From a virus: a DNA stretch of 24,618 bases. Below the pieces are notes generated by a model. The model did not search any database, had not been told where the DNA came from, and saw only the letters and a program-made list of their open reading frames with translations. Positions 1 to 6,087 of the stretch are shown one piece after another. The DNA lies in IMG/VR virus record IMGVR_UViG_3300042197_003773, positions 1-24,618 of that record; one strand, 5' to 3'. Numbering within the stretch: position 1 is the first letter of the stretch; every line of letters starts with the position of its first letter. The position numbers were made by a program, and so were the translations under genes.

Positions 1-10
1 GTTGATCGGA

Positions 11-265
11 CTACTTGCCCCAGCGGGCGAGAACAGCGCGGGCAAAACAATGTTGCTGAGTAGGCCAAGGGCCTTGATCTTGACTCGCAGACCAAGACCA
101 AAGATCACTCAGCTCTTCATCCGTTGGTCCCACCGTCTCGGGATCGGGTTCAGCCAAGGCGGCGCGGGCGCGGTGGGCTAGCGGGGACATGCGAATCGCT
201 CCGGCTGTAATGCCAGAGTCCAGCGCATCAATCAGCTCAGCGCACAGTTGTTTGTAATCAGTCAT
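11..265 (-). CDS. Conserved hypothetical protein, 84 aa
   Basis: Small soluble protein starting MTDYKQLCAELIDALDSG and ending FARAVLARWGK. The N-terminal half looks helical, followed by an RARAAL segment, an acidic Pro-rich linker (AEPDPETVGPTDEEL) and a Trp-rich C-terminus (LWSWS). I recognise this layout (helix, RARAAL, Pro/Glu linker, AVLARWG end) from small proteins common in phages and genomes of marine and freshwater Synechococcus, but no function is known to me. It lies 18 bp downstream of the next minus-strand gene and is the last complete gene of the left-hand cluster; its operon probably continues beyond base 1. Confidence 0.8.
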   Translation of the reverse strand: MTDYKQLCAELIDALDSGITAGAIRMSPLAHRARAALAEPDPETVGPTDEELSDLWSWSASQDQGPWPTQQHCFARAVLARWGK

Positions 266-283
266 GGTGAGAAGTGATGTTGA

Positions 284-661
284 CTAATCGGGCAGGGATT
301 CAAGAGCGCGGCGGATGGTTTCAGCAGCCTCTTTCTTCAGGTAGCCCCTAGAAAAACTGAACTGCAGCTCATCCAACGCCTTACCCTTAAGGCTTGGCGG
401 CTCGGGGCGGCGATGGCGACGGAGACCGTCTGCACAGTCGGTTGAATAAACCGTTGCCTCATACTCACAGCACGCCTCTAGCTCAGTGTCTGCGCCCCAA
501 CGGGCGGCATTCTCAACCAGTGCAATAACTTCACTCTCAGAAAGAGAGTGACATTTCTGCACTACAAAAGTCCCATCTTTTGGCGTCTTGGTATATCTGG
601 GAGCATTAAGCCACTGCTGCACCAGCTCAGGCGGTGGGGTGATCGGGTGTTCAGTCTTCAT
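284..661 (-). CDS. Conserved hypothetical protein, 125 aa
   Basis: Starts ITPPPELVQQWL after a short leader and ends ETIRRALESLPD. The middle carries AARWGADTELEACCEY and RRPEPPSLKGKALDEL, a pattern seen in a recurrent family of picocyanobacterial and cyanophage hypothetical proteins; function unknown. The EACCEY pair of cysteines is the only unusual local feature. It overlaps the upstream gene (stop at 651) by 11 bp, so translation is probably coupled. No signal peptide or membrane segment is apparent. Confidence 0.82.
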   Translation of the reverse strand: MKTEHPITPPPELVQQWLNAPRYTKTPKDGTFVVQKCHSLSESEVIALVENAARWGADTELEACCEYEATVYSTDCADGLRRHRRPEPPSLKGKALDELQFSFSRGYLKKEAAETIRRALESLPD

Positions 662-854
662 CAGTTGTGGGTAGCGAAGGGCCTAGCCGTTCCAAAGCGC
701 ACAACATGCACCAAGTGCCTTCATGGCCAGGAATGTTGCTGCTAATTGTGTGAGGATGTGTGCCGTGCTTGGGGCAGACTACCTTCGTTGGCGAGTAAAC
801 GATTTTTGGACACGGGTTGAAAACCTTGAGGTCACTAATGGGAAGGTCAGTCAT
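651..854 (-). CDS. Small CxxC-containing protein, 67 aa
   Basis: Contains C-P-K-H-G-T-H (residues about 28-34) and WCMLCALE (about 48-55), with GHEGTWCMLC resembling a treble-clef or zinc-ribbon half. The spacing Cys-Pro-Lys-His ... Cys-x2-Cys suggests one structural metal site. Proteins ending in a GxWCMxCxLExLGPxLP pattern are common among cyanobacterial phage ORFs; the function is unknown. It overlaps the next downstream gene (284-661) by 11 bp. A protein interaction or nucleic-acid binding role would be inference only. Confidence 0.78.
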   Translation of the reverse strand: MTDLPISDLKVFNPCPKIVYSPTKVVCPKHGTHPHTISSNIPGHEGTWCMLCALERLGPSLPTTDED

Positions 855-875
855 GAGGAAGAGAAGTGTGTAGAT

Positions 876-1082
876 TTAAGAGCACGGAAGATCAGTAAGC
901 GTTTTGCATTCTTCTAGGTCGATGATGGTGACGTAGCCTTCGCCGCCCTCGGTGTGCCAAGTGCTTGGATGCGATTTTGCCGCCTCCTTGGCTTCCTCAA
1001 TCGTGGTGCAGGTTTTGATTGGGTAAGACGACACACCACACTCGATGCAGCCGATCTGGTAGACCAAATACCGTGCGCTCAT
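876..1082 (-). CDS. Hypothetical protein, 68 aa
   Basis: MSARYLVYQIGCIECGVSSYP begins a compact alpha/beta-like protein with one CxxC (Cys12-Cys15) and a central EEAKEAAK helix. Its start overlaps the stop of the upstream stomatin-like gene by 4 bp (ATGA), a strong sign that it is translated. The pattern beta strand, CxxC, helix, beta strand suggests a small single-domain fold. I do not recognise a named family. Confidence 0.75.
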   Translation of the reverse strand: MSARYLVYQIGCIECGVSSYPIKTCTTIEEAKEAAKSHPSTWHTEGGEGYVTIIDLEECKTLTDLPCS

Positions 1083-1474
1083 TTCTCGATGCCCAGCGTC
1101 GGAACAGGAAGACCGCCCTCGGTAGGTACATAGATTGTGCGATTACCTTTCTCGCTGCCCTCTTGCAGACCGACGATATAGAGGTACTGCAAATATCGCG
1201 GATTGTCCTTCAGTGAATCACCGATAATGCGGTTGGCTTCTGCAACACCCTTGGCGCGTTCGATCTCGGCTTCCGCTTCGAGCGACGCTGCGTCTTTCTT
1301 GGCCTTTGCTTCGAGTACTTTCACCTGGCGCGTGCTTTCAGCTTCCATCAATGAGGCTCTGCCCGCCAAGGTGCGGTTGTAAACACCCAATTGAGGAAGC
1401 CCCCAAAGGACAAAAGCGAGAGCCGCAAGAGATGCGACGGTAATGCCGATCGTAAAAACAGTGTTGTTTCTCAT
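1079..1474 (-). CDS. Phage membrane-anchored stomatin/SPFH-tail-like protein
   Basis: 131 aa with an N-terminal hydrophobic segment (about residues 5-28, FTIGITVASLAALAFVLWGL) and then a long charged helix. That helix carries the repeat STRQVKVLEAKAKKDAASLE and EAEIERAKGVAEANRIIGDSL, which matches the C-terminal coiled coil of stomatin/prohibitin (SPFH) proteins. It ends in a short beta part (RTIYVPTEGGLPV). The SPFH core is absent; only the membrane anchor plus oligomerising tail remain, and this short form is widespread in tailed phages of proteobacteria and cyanobacteria. The likely location is the inner membrane with the coiled coil cytoplasmic. The exact role is unknown; membrane remodelling or lysis support is inference. 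Confidence 0.85.
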   Translation of the reverse strand: MRNNTVFTIGITVASLAALAFVLWGLPQLGVYNRTLAGRASLMEAESTRQVKVLEAKAKKDAASLEAEAEIERAKGVAEANRIIGDSLKDNPRYLQYLYIVGLQEGSEKGNRTIYVPTEGGLPVPTLGIEK

Positions 1475-1495
1475 GATGACTGCTTTGGTTGATTG

Positions 1496-1699
1496 TTACT
1501 TCCAGCGCTCTTGCATCGCTGGTTTGTCTTTTGAATAAAAAGCGATGAACTGCTTGTAGTTCTCCTCCAACCACTCACGAGTGGCTCGATTAGCGAGCCC
1601 AGAAATACTTGTGTCGCTCATGTTGGCGAGCTCGACAAGCTTCTCGTAAATAGGTCGAGGAACGGTAAATGTCACACGGGTGTTGCGGGCGTTTGTCAT
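1496..1699 (-). CDS. Ribbon-helix-helix DNA-binding protein
   Basis: 67 aa using the ATG at 1699, which overlaps the stop of the upstream small gene as ATGA; an in-frame GTG further upstream is less likely. The sequence RVTFTVPRPIYEKLVELANMSDTSISGLANRATREWLEEN has the CopG/Arc-type ribbon-helix-helix order: a beta strand with alternating polar residues, a helix, a short turn and a second helix. Such dimeric proteins bind short inverted repeats and often repress their own operon. The C-terminal tail (YKQFIAFYSKDKPAMQERWK) is short and basic. There is no toxin partner with a recognisable fold beside it, so a plain regulator is more likely than an antitoxin. Confidence 0.8.
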   Translation of the reverse strand: MTNARNTRVTFTVPRPIYEKLVELANMSDTSISGLANRATREWLEENYKQFIAFYSKDKPAMQERWK

Positions 1700-1860
1700 G
1701 CGTCGTCCTCGGTGAACCACTCGGGGGCGAGGAGCACGCTTAGCACTGTTTCATTGGGGTAAAGTTCGTGCAAGCAGAGCCTAGCGTCTTCTAGATCAAA
1801 TGCCATCAATCCAACTGTGCGACATTGGAGACGGGCTTGATACAGCTTTAGGTTTTGCAT
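1696..1860 (-). CDS. Small hypothetical protein, 54 aa
   Basis: Reads MQNLKLYQARLQCRTVGLM, then AFDLEDARLCLHELYPNE, and ends LLAPEWFTEDDA. The ATG at 1858-1860 directly abuts the TGA of the upstream gene (stop at 1861), and its own TGA overlaps the ATG of the downstream ribbon-helix-helix gene (ATGA). Perfect packing on both sides is the main evidence. The AFDLEDARLxxxELYP phrase resembles tiny picocyanobacterial phage ORFs. Function unknown. Confidence 0.72.
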   Translation of the reverse strand: MQNLKLYQARLQCRTVGLMAFDLEDARLCLHELYPNETVLSVLLAPEWFTEDDA

Positions 1861-2103
1861 TCAAGTACGAAGTAGGCGGGATAAGCGGCGGGCAAAGCGC
1901 TTTGACTGCACGCGGTCGTAGGTCGTGGTGTGCCAGTCGCCACAAATGGGGCAGTGGTAGGGCGTGCCGGTGTAGCTGCCCCGGCGGAGATGCGCAGAGG
2001 CAGCTTGGCGATTCAGGTGGGGGATCTTGGTCGCGCACATGGCGCGGGCGCGCTCGAGAAAGCTGTCATCTGGCAGGGAGAGGGGATCGATGTGTGGGTG
2101 CAA
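1861..2103 (-). CDS. Small zinc-finger-like protein, 80 aa
   Basis: Contains MCATKIPHLNRQAASAHLRR followed by YHCPICGDWHTTTYDR. The CPxCGxWH motif (Cys-x2-Cys-x3-His) together with the upstream Cys resembles a one-finger zinc domain found in many small phage proteins of the form 'C-x-K-x-x-Y/H-L-N-R-x-x-A ... Y-x-C-P-x-C-x-x-W-H'. The C-terminus is basic (KRFARRLSRLL), suggesting nucleic-acid binding. It is followed without a gap by the 54-aa gene. A ribosome- or DNA-associated role is inference. Confidence 0.82.
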   Translation of the reverse strand: MHPHIDPLSLPDDSFLERARAMCATKIPHLNRQAASAHLRRGSYTGTPYHCPICGDWHTTTYDRVQSKRFARRLSRLLRT

Positions 2104-2113
2104 AGGGGCGTGG

Positions 2114-2290
2114 TCAGTCGAGCTCGGAGCGTACGGGGAGGGCGGCCCGGGATGTGGGAGCTGCCTCGGGTAGGGAGGCGCGGTCGATGGCGCCGGCTAA
2201 GTCGGAGGCGGCGCTGAAGATGGGGCCGACCACGGGGGCGAGCTCGGAGCAGTAGCGGGAGACGGTGCTCCAGAAGCGGGTGTCAGGCAT
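2114..2290 (-). CDS. Small hypothetical protein, 58 aa
   Basis: Translates as MPDTRFWSTVSRYCSELAP, then VVGPIFSAASDLAGAI, and ends LPVRSELD. The start codon overlaps the last 8 bases of the upstream helix-turn-helix gene (stop at 2283), and the gene ends 10 bp before the ATG at 2103. Placement in a packed operon and a clean frame support it. There is no recognised domain; it is rich in Ala/Ser/Pro. Confidence 0.62.
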   Translation of the reverse strand: MPDTRFWSTVSRYCSELAPVVGPIFSAASDLAGAIDRASLPEAAPTSRAALPVRSELD

Positions 2291-2675
2291 TGGCGGTGCG
2301 GAAGTGGGTGATGGCGGCGTTAATCAGGTCGCTGCGGGTGGAGCCGTGGGGGGCGGCGGCGAGGGCGGAGTCGAGCCAGCTGAGGTTGTCGGGGGTGAGG
2401 ATCAGCTTGACTTTTAGGCGCTCCAGGTCGCGGCGCAGGCTTTCGTTGGTGCGAGCTGCGGCGCGGCGGGCGGCCTCGGAGCGGTAGCGGTCGAGGTCGT
2501 CCTCGGTGAGGTGGCCCAGGCAGACGGCCTGCTGTAGCAGCTGGAGGATGCGCTGGCGGCTGAGGCCGAGCTCGGAGGCGAGGTCGGTCCACTTGACGAA
2601 GCCTTGGCGGGCGTAGTGGCTCTCGGCGAGGGAGATCAGCTCGGTGTAGCGCTCGGTGGGGGTGGGTCGCATCAC
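2283..2675 (-). CDS. Helix-turn-helix DNA-binding protein, 130 aa
   Basis: Residues about 20-55 (HYARQGFVKWTDLASELGLSRQ followed by RILQLLQQAV) form a clear helix-turn-helix; DLASELGLSRQRILQ is a typical recognition unit. A basic coiled segment follows (RRAAARTNESLRRDLERLKVK). The C-terminus (LTPDNLSWLDSAL, then STRSDLINAAITHF) resembles a ribbon-helix-helix dimeriser. Two DNA-binding-like parts in one small protein suggest an operon regulator. It starts 4 bp inside the end of the upstream gene and overlaps the downstream 58-aa gene. A second in-frame ATG (residue 2) could also be the start. Confidence 0.82.
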   Translation of the reverse strand: MMRPTPTERYTELISLAESHYARQGFVKWTDLASELGLSRQRILQLLQQAVCLGHLTEDDLDRYRSEAARRAAARTNESLRRDLERLKVKLILTPDNLSWLDSALAAAPHGSTRSDLINAAITHFRTANA

Positions 2676-2941
2676 AAGCGGATAGGGGAGAGGTAGACGG
2701 CGATGATGCGGAGGTCGCGCCAGCCGAGCTGTTGCAGGGCGGCGGCGCGGCGGCTGGCGGCGGTGATGTCGACGAAGCGGGTGGCGTCCTCGGGGGAGGG
2801 GCGCGTCACGATCGGGGGGCCGTCGGCGGCGTGGCTGGCGGTGAGGAAGCCACCCTCAGCGCGGATCGTGTAGTAGAGGCGCGTGGTAGGTGTCCGCGGG
2901 GTAGTAGCGGCTGGGGATGCCGCGATCTCGGAGGCGTGCAT
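2672..2941 (-). CDS. Hypothetical protein with uncertain start, up to 89 aa
   Basis: The convincing part begins at about TTRLYYTIRAEGGFLTASHA and continues through TRPSPEDATRFVDITAAS to RIIAVYLSPIRL, a beta-rich small domain. The only nearby ATG (2941) would put 20 Pro/Ala-rich residues in front and overlap the upstream gene (stop at 2856) by 86 bp. The natural start should lie near 2888, where the codon is ACG instead of ATG. Possibilities are a non-standard start, translational coupling or frameshifting from the upstream gene, or a decayed start. The stop overlaps the next ATG by 4 bp. Confidence 0.6.
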   Translation of the reverse strand: MHASEIAASPAATTPRTPTTRLYYTIRAEGGFLTASHAADGPPIVTRPSPEDATRFVDITAASRRAAALQQLGWRDLRIIAVYLSPIRL

Positions 2942-3041
2942 TGGCAGCGAGGATTTCGGTGGTGGTTGCGTAGGTGCGGTAAAGGACAGTGCCTGTGGTG
3001 GGGTTGCACAGGTCGTAATGGGCAAACGCAGGTGAAGCCAT
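2856..3041 (-). CDS. Hypothetical protein, 61 aa
   Basis: MASPAFAHYDLCNPTTGTVL continues into a small domain with ANARLRDRGIPSRYYPA. The phrase FAHYDLxNPxTGxVLxRTYAT recurs in cyanophage small proteins I recognise, so this frame is the real one among the three overlapping minus frames here. Its last 10 or so codons overlap the probable beginning of the next gene in another frame, where no canonical start is found. Function unknown. Confidence 0.7.
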   Translation of the reverse strand: MASPAFAHYDLCNPTTGTVLYRTYATTTEILAANARLRDRGIPSRYYPADTYHAPLLHDPR

Positions 3042-3136
3042 GCGAAAGCAACGGCTGGGCCGTGAAGGAGGGGAAGGTTGGGCCGGGCGGCGCTCAGCGC
3101 TCGGGGCGGGCCGGCTCGTTCAGTCTGGCAGGGTCA

Positions 3137-3538
3137 TCAGGGAGCGGTGTGGTGGATGCGGTAGGTACTTTCGCCGTCGAGCTCGGTGAAGTCGGGGGCG
3201 GCGTCGTAGAGGTTGAGGCAGGCTTCGATGAACTGGGCGACGCGGGCGTAGTCGAGGGCGGAATTGATCCAGCGGGTTTCGAGCTCGTCGTTGTCGTCGA
3301 GGAGCTGCTCAATCTGCAGGCAGGCGGTGCGGTTGAAGCAGCGCCAGAGCTGCGTGATGAACACGACGGTGTCCAGGAAGGACGCGTCGCTGAGCTCGCC
3401 CTTGGTCAGCTCCGTGTGGAACAGGTGGACGAGCTTGCGGTGGCGGGGGCGCAGCGAGTCGTAGTTGGAGAACATCTCGCGGACGTTGCTGTCGCTGAGG
3501 TGCTCGAAGAGCGCTTCGGGGGTTTCTGGGATCTGCAT
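3137..3538 (-). CDS. Hypothetical protein, 133 aa
   Basis: A mostly helical protein: MQIPETPEALFEHLSDSNVR is followed by YDSLRPRHRKLVHLFHTELT and an acidic middle (LDDNDELETRWINSAL). The C-terminus YDAAPDFTELDGESTYRIHH looks like two beta strands. No motif identifies a family. The start has a clean 80-bp gap upstream that contains a strong hairpin (3572-3588). Codon usage is strongly C-ending on the coding strand, like its neighbours and unlike the AT-rich HNH gene before it. Confidence 0.8.
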   Translation of the reverse strand: MQIPETPEALFEHLSDSNVREMFSNYDSLRPRHRKLVHLFHTELTKGELSDASFLDTVVFITQLWRCFNRTACLQIEQLLDDNDELETRWINSALDYARVAQFIEACLNLYDAAPDFTELDGESTYRIHHTAP

Positions 3539-3571
3539 GGCGTGGTGGGCGCTCTAGCGCAAGGGTAGGGA

Positions 3572-3588
3572 GGCCGGCTCAGCCGGCC
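3572..3588 (-). other. Strong GC hairpin between genes
   Basis: GGCCGGC-TCA-GCCGGCC forms a perfect 7-bp stem with a 3-base loop between the HNH gene (ends 3621) and the 133-aa gene (starts 3538). No T-run follows in either direction, so this is more likely an mRNA stability or processing element, or a weak terminator, than a classical intrinsic terminator. Confidence 0.45.
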
Positions 3589-3620
3589 ATGCGGGGGCAT
3601 AAAAGGTGCGATAGGCGTCT

Positions 3621-4115
3621 TTAATCTGTCAAATGCGTCCAGATCTTTCGCCGACGCACAAGACTAATCAGGGATTCAGACACACCATATTTAGCAGCTA
3701 AATAACGTAAAGTAGCTGTACTAGCCCTAATATGTTTGACTGCCTCGTCGTTTAACTTGGCTTTTGCATTGTCACTACCGCGTAAACCTATCCTACGGTT
3801 TCTTGTAGCAGTATCACGCATATTCTGTGCATGATCTCCTGGGTATAAATGAGCAGGATTACAGCACCGTGTATTATCGCAGTAATGAAGTGCGTGTTCA
3901 CTTGGTAAAAGACTACGTCCTAGCTTTATGGCAAGAGCAACTCTGTGAGCTCTAACCATACGACCGTTAAAATGAATAGATCCGTAGCCTTTACCTGAGC
4001 CTTTTAGGCAACCTAGCCACTCCCAGCACGAATCGGGATTAGTTCGTTTGATTTTAGCCCAGAATCTATTCTCTAGATCTAAGCGTTGTGTCGAACCTAA
4101 AGGAGGCAGTTTCAT
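3621..4115 (-). CDS. HNH homing endonuclease with C-terminal HTH
   Basis: 164 aa from the ATG at 4115, which lies two bases after the TGA of the DUF932 gene; an in-frame GTG at 4136 would add 7 residues. The order LENRFWAKIKR ... CWEWLG ... GKGYGSIHFNGRMVRAHRVA ... HYCDNTRCCNPAHLYPG is the HNH_3-type nuclease (H-C-N/H core). A helix-turn-helix tail follows (LNDEAVKHIR ... LAAKYGVSESLISLVRRRKIW) that would give DNA specificity. These proteins nick or cut cognate alleles lacking the gene and spread by repair. The gene is clearly AT-richer than both neighbours, consistent with recent independent arrival. It is free-standing; the upstream DUF932 gene appears complete. Confidence 0.9.
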   Translation of the reverse strand: MKLPPLGSTQRLDLENRFWAKIKRTNPDSCWEWLGCLKGSGKGYGSIHFNGRMVRAHRVALAIKLGRSLLPSEHALHYCDNTRCCNPAHLYPGDHAQNMRDTATRNRRIGLRGSDNAKAKLNDEAVKHIRASTATLRYLAAKYGVSESLISLVRRRKIWTHLTD

Positions 4116-4117
4116 AC

Positions 4118-5197
4118 TCAAACGAGGGAAAGACACGCAGCGCGAGCGCGCTCAATACGTTTAGCACCTTCCCCGCCCCATAGACTCAAGAGGCGGGCGC
4201 GGGCGCGCTCGGTGGAGTCGGTGGAGCGGCCGGTGTCGTGGGTGGCGTGCTGGGTGATGGCGTTGAAGAGGCCGTAGAGGGTGCCGGCTACGCCGGGGAT
4301 GTCGCGGATACCCAGGCCGGTGTCACCGGCGTAGTGGTTGCGGATGGTGGCGACCTCTTTGAGGTCCGCGATGGTGCGGGGGCGCTTGTCGCCGGTGGAT
4401 TTGTCGCGGATGGGGGTGGCGAGCTTGTCGGCGTAGGTGGCCTCGAGGACGCGGCGGGCGAGCTCGGTGGTGAGCTGCACGTTGGCGAGGGAGCGCATCT
4501 CGTCGACAGAGCGGGCGAAGCTGCGGCGCTCGAGGTCGATGAGGTGGGGCAGCTGCTGGGCGAACTGCGTGACGGAGGCGGTGTGCTTGCGGCGGAGGCC
4601 GGCGCCCTCGTGGACAGCGTTGCCGACGGCCTTGCCGGTGAGGTAGGCGAGCTGGTTGGCGCAGATCAGGCGGACGTCGCTGAAGAAGACGCCGAAGCCG
4701 CTGCTGCCGTCGTGGGAGTTGAAGAGGTGGAGGTAACGGCGGACGCGGTCGCCGGGGACGACTTCGTCCTCGGTGTCGATGGTGGCCGTGGCGAAGACCT
4801 TGCGGCCGCCGCGGATGGAGAGGACGCTCTCGATGTGGATGTCCTCGCGGAGGTAGTCGAGGAGGCTGATCAGGGCGTTGTTCTGGACGGGGGTGTAGCC
4901 GGTGCCGTGGATGCCGAGTAGGCCGTCGGTGTCGCTGCGGACGATGGCGACGTGCTCGGGGGAGGTGATGGGGCCGTCGGCGCCCATGAAGGTGACGGGG
5001 CGGCGCTCAGCGGTCCAGTCGAGGCCGGCGATGGTGAAGGCCTCGGAGGCGGAGGCGCGCTCGGGGATGAAGGTGCCTACCTGGGCGGTGAGGGGGTTCA
5101 CGGCGTAGCCGTGGTCGCGGTAGCGGCCGTAGACCATGGGGCCGTGGCCGTTGGCGGCGTAGGCGGTGGAGACAGTGTTAGGGGCGTAGTCGCGCAT
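4118..5197 (-). CDS. DUF932 (phage/plasmid-like, TIGR03299-type) protein
   Basis: 359 aa from the ATG at 5197 (MRDYAPNTVSTAYAANGHGP); the longer open frame upstream is Pro/Ser-rich antisense-like sequence and is rejected. Recognisable parts are PVTFMGADGPITSPEHVAIV, DGLLGIHGTGYTPVQNNALI, GRKVFATATID, YLHLFNSHDGSSGFGVFFSDVRLICANQL and the C-terminal LWGGEGAKRIERA. These are signatures of the DUF932 family, common on phages and plasmids and in some genomes near replication or defence genes; the biochemical role is not established. Length matches the family. The preceding 85 bp hold three hairpins. An HNH gene follows immediately. Confidence 0.9.
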   Translation of the reverse strand: MRDYAPNTVSTAYAANGHGPMVYGRYRDHGYAVNPLTAQVGTFIPERASASEAFTIAGLDWTAERRPVTFMGADGPITSPEHVAIVRSDTDGLLGIHGTGYTPVQNNALISLLDYLREDIHIESVLSIRGGRKVFATATIDTEDEVVPGDRVRRYLHLFNSHDGSSGFGVFFSDVRLICANQLAYLTGKAVGNAVHEGAGLRRKHTASVTQFAQQLPHLIDLERRSFARSVDEMRSLANVQLTTELARRVLEATYADKLATPIRDKSTGDKRPRTIADLKEVATIRNHYAGDTGLGIRDIPGVAGTLYGLFNAITQHATHDTGRSTDSTERARARLLSLWGGEGAKRIERARAACLSLV

Positions 5198-5220
5198 GGC
5201 GGTGGGGTGGTTGGGTAAAG

Positions 5221-5279
5221 GCTGGCGGAGCCAGCTGCGTTGATGACGGAGGCGCAGCCCTCCGCGCCGCGAAGCGGCG
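5221..5279 (-). other. Three consecutive hairpins between genes
   Basis: In transcription order on the minus strand: CGCCGC/GCGGCG with a 3-base loop (5265-5279), GGAGG/CCTCC with a 6-base loop (5248-5263), and GCTGGC/GCCAGC with a 3-base loop (5221-5235) followed by CTTTA. They fill the gap between the 91-aa gene (stop at 5283) and DUF932 (start 5197). The last may act as a weak terminator; together they could set the relative expression of the two transcripts. Confidence 0.5.
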
Positions 5280-5282
5280 TGG

Positions 5283-5558
5283 TTACTCAGCGTCGAGGGC
5301 TTCGTAGTGGTAGAAGGCGGAGGCCCAGGCGGCGAACTCGGGGTCTTCGGGGAGGGGGTAGCCCTCGTCTTGCCAGTCGGATTCGTGGGTGCCACAGGGG
5401 GCGTACCAGCCGCCTTCGTCGCCGGTCCAGCCAGCGCGCCAGCGGGCTCCGGCGATGCGGTCGTCCTCGGCCATGGCGGCCTCGACGGCGCCGAGGTGGG
5501 TGTACCAGGAGTCGCCGACGCGGGCGGCCATGGCGAGGTTGAAGGAGGGGTCGTTCAT
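5283..5558 (-). CDS. Hypothetical acidic Trp-rich protein, 91 aa
   Basis: Begins MNDPSFNLAMAARVGDSWYT and continues with the Trp/Gly-rich GARWRAGWTGDEGGWYAP, then EDPEFAAWASAFYHYEALDAE. It is acidic and aromatic. The ATG at 5558 overlaps the stop of the upstream 84-aa gene by 4 bp (ATGA), fixing this start rather than the much longer open frame reaching back to 6068. I do not recognise a family. It is the last gene before a block of three hairpins. Confidence 0.72.
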   Translation of the reverse strand: MNDPSFNLAMAARVGDSWYTHLGAVEAAMAEDDRIAGARWRAGWTGDEGGWYAPCGTHESDWQDEGYPLPEDPEFAAWASAFYHYEALDAE

Positions 5559-5809
5559 TCGCCGAGGTGGATGAGGTGGGCTTCGAGGTACTTGTGGACC
5601 TCGTGGAGCTTGCGGGCGGCCTCGGAGCGCTCCGCGCCGGCCTGGGCCCAGGCGCCGGCGGGTTGGACGTAGTAGTCGCGACAGTTGAACTCGATGGCGT
5701 TGAAGGCCTCGATGGCTTCGTTGAGGCGGTTCCAGGCGGCGAAGTAGCCGTCGGCGAGGGTTTTGCGGCCGGTGCCGTTGAGGTGGATGGAGGGAAGGGT
5801 GAGACTCAT
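5555..5809 (-). CDS. Conserved phage hypothetical protein, 84 aa
   Basis: MSLTLPSIHLNGTGRKTLAD opens a family I recognise from many phages: 'LPxIHLNGTGxxTLxDGY' followed by a helical body and a shared C-terminus (FNCRDYYVQPAGAWAQAGAE, later YLEAHLIHLGE). The function is unknown to me. Two tandem TGAGACTCA repeats overlie its first codons (5800-5817), so a DNA-binding protein acting there would sit on the translation start region. It lies 5 bp downstream of the RlpA-like gene fragment. Confidence 0.85.
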   Translation of the reverse strand: MSLTLPSIHLNGTGRKTLADGYFAAWNRLNEAIEAFNAIEFNCRDYYVQPAGAWAQAGAERSEAARKLHEVHKYLEAHLIHLGE

Positions 5810-5817
5810 GAGACTCA
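5800..5817. repeat. Tandem pair of 9-bp TGAGACTCA sites
   Basis: TGAGACTCA occurs twice head-to-tail with no gap (5800-5808 and 5809-5817). Each copy is a near-palindrome TGAG-N-CTCA. The pair spans the stop of the RlpA-like gene and the start of the 84-aa gene. The same tandem 9+9 layout occurs at 10571 and 14629 and, less perfectly, at 17268, 18858 and 20590. Confidence 0.8.
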
Positions 5818-6087
5818 GTAGGAGATGTGGACGGTGGCGATGCCGTCGAGCGGGACGCCGAGGCGGTAGGCAGCGCCGGCGCTGAGATCGAGCGAGCTGC
5901 AGTCGCAGCGGTCGGTGATGGGCACCATGAGGGAGCGGCCTCGGTGGGAAACACGCACTCGGGTGCCGCAGGGGAGCCAGGGGTGCGCGGCGGAGTAGCC
6001 CCAGTGGTCGTAGCGCTGGCCGCAGTAGGTGGTGCGGCCTGCGTAATAACTATCGTAAACCGTTGCAATCACTGGACGGGCTTGGCC
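5815..6087 (-). pseudogene. RlpA-like double-psi beta-barrel domain, 3' part of a split gene
   Basis: GQARPVIATVYDSYYAGRTT leads into YCGQRYDHWGY, GTRVRVSHRGRSLMVPITDR and DLSAGAAYRLGV. This is the RlpA/3D-type double-psi beta-barrel, with YYAGRTTYCG in place of the usual ASWYG start and the ITDRC/DLS signature of the family. Family members are secreted cell-wall-binding or wall-degrading proteins. The expected signal peptide is not directly upstream; it is found beyond the HNH gene at 6661-6720. The open frame continues to an ATG at 6471 (with another at 6231) through sequence antisense to or overlapping the HNH gene, so an N-terminally altered product is possible but unproven. Confidence 0.7.

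Noticed and set aside
1496-1720. Ribbon-helix-helix gene as part of a toxin-antitoxin pair
   Set aside because: Neither neighbour (54-aa and stomatin-like proteins) has a recognisable toxin fold, so a stand-alone regulator is simpler.
2732-3568. Long plus-strand open frame (Gly/Val/Glu-rich, about 278 aa)
   Set aside because: It is the antisense of three minus-strand genes in C-rich coding DNA; composition is low-complexity and no domain is recognisable.
4238-4921. 227-aa plus-strand open frame with Val/Ala/Asp repeats
   Set aside because: Antisense shadow of the DUF932 gene; the repetitive look comes from codon bias.
5198-5395. N-terminal extension of the DUF932 gene
   Set aside because: Pro/Ser/Thr-rich translation of an intergenic hairpin block; the conserved protein begins at MRDYAPN (5197).
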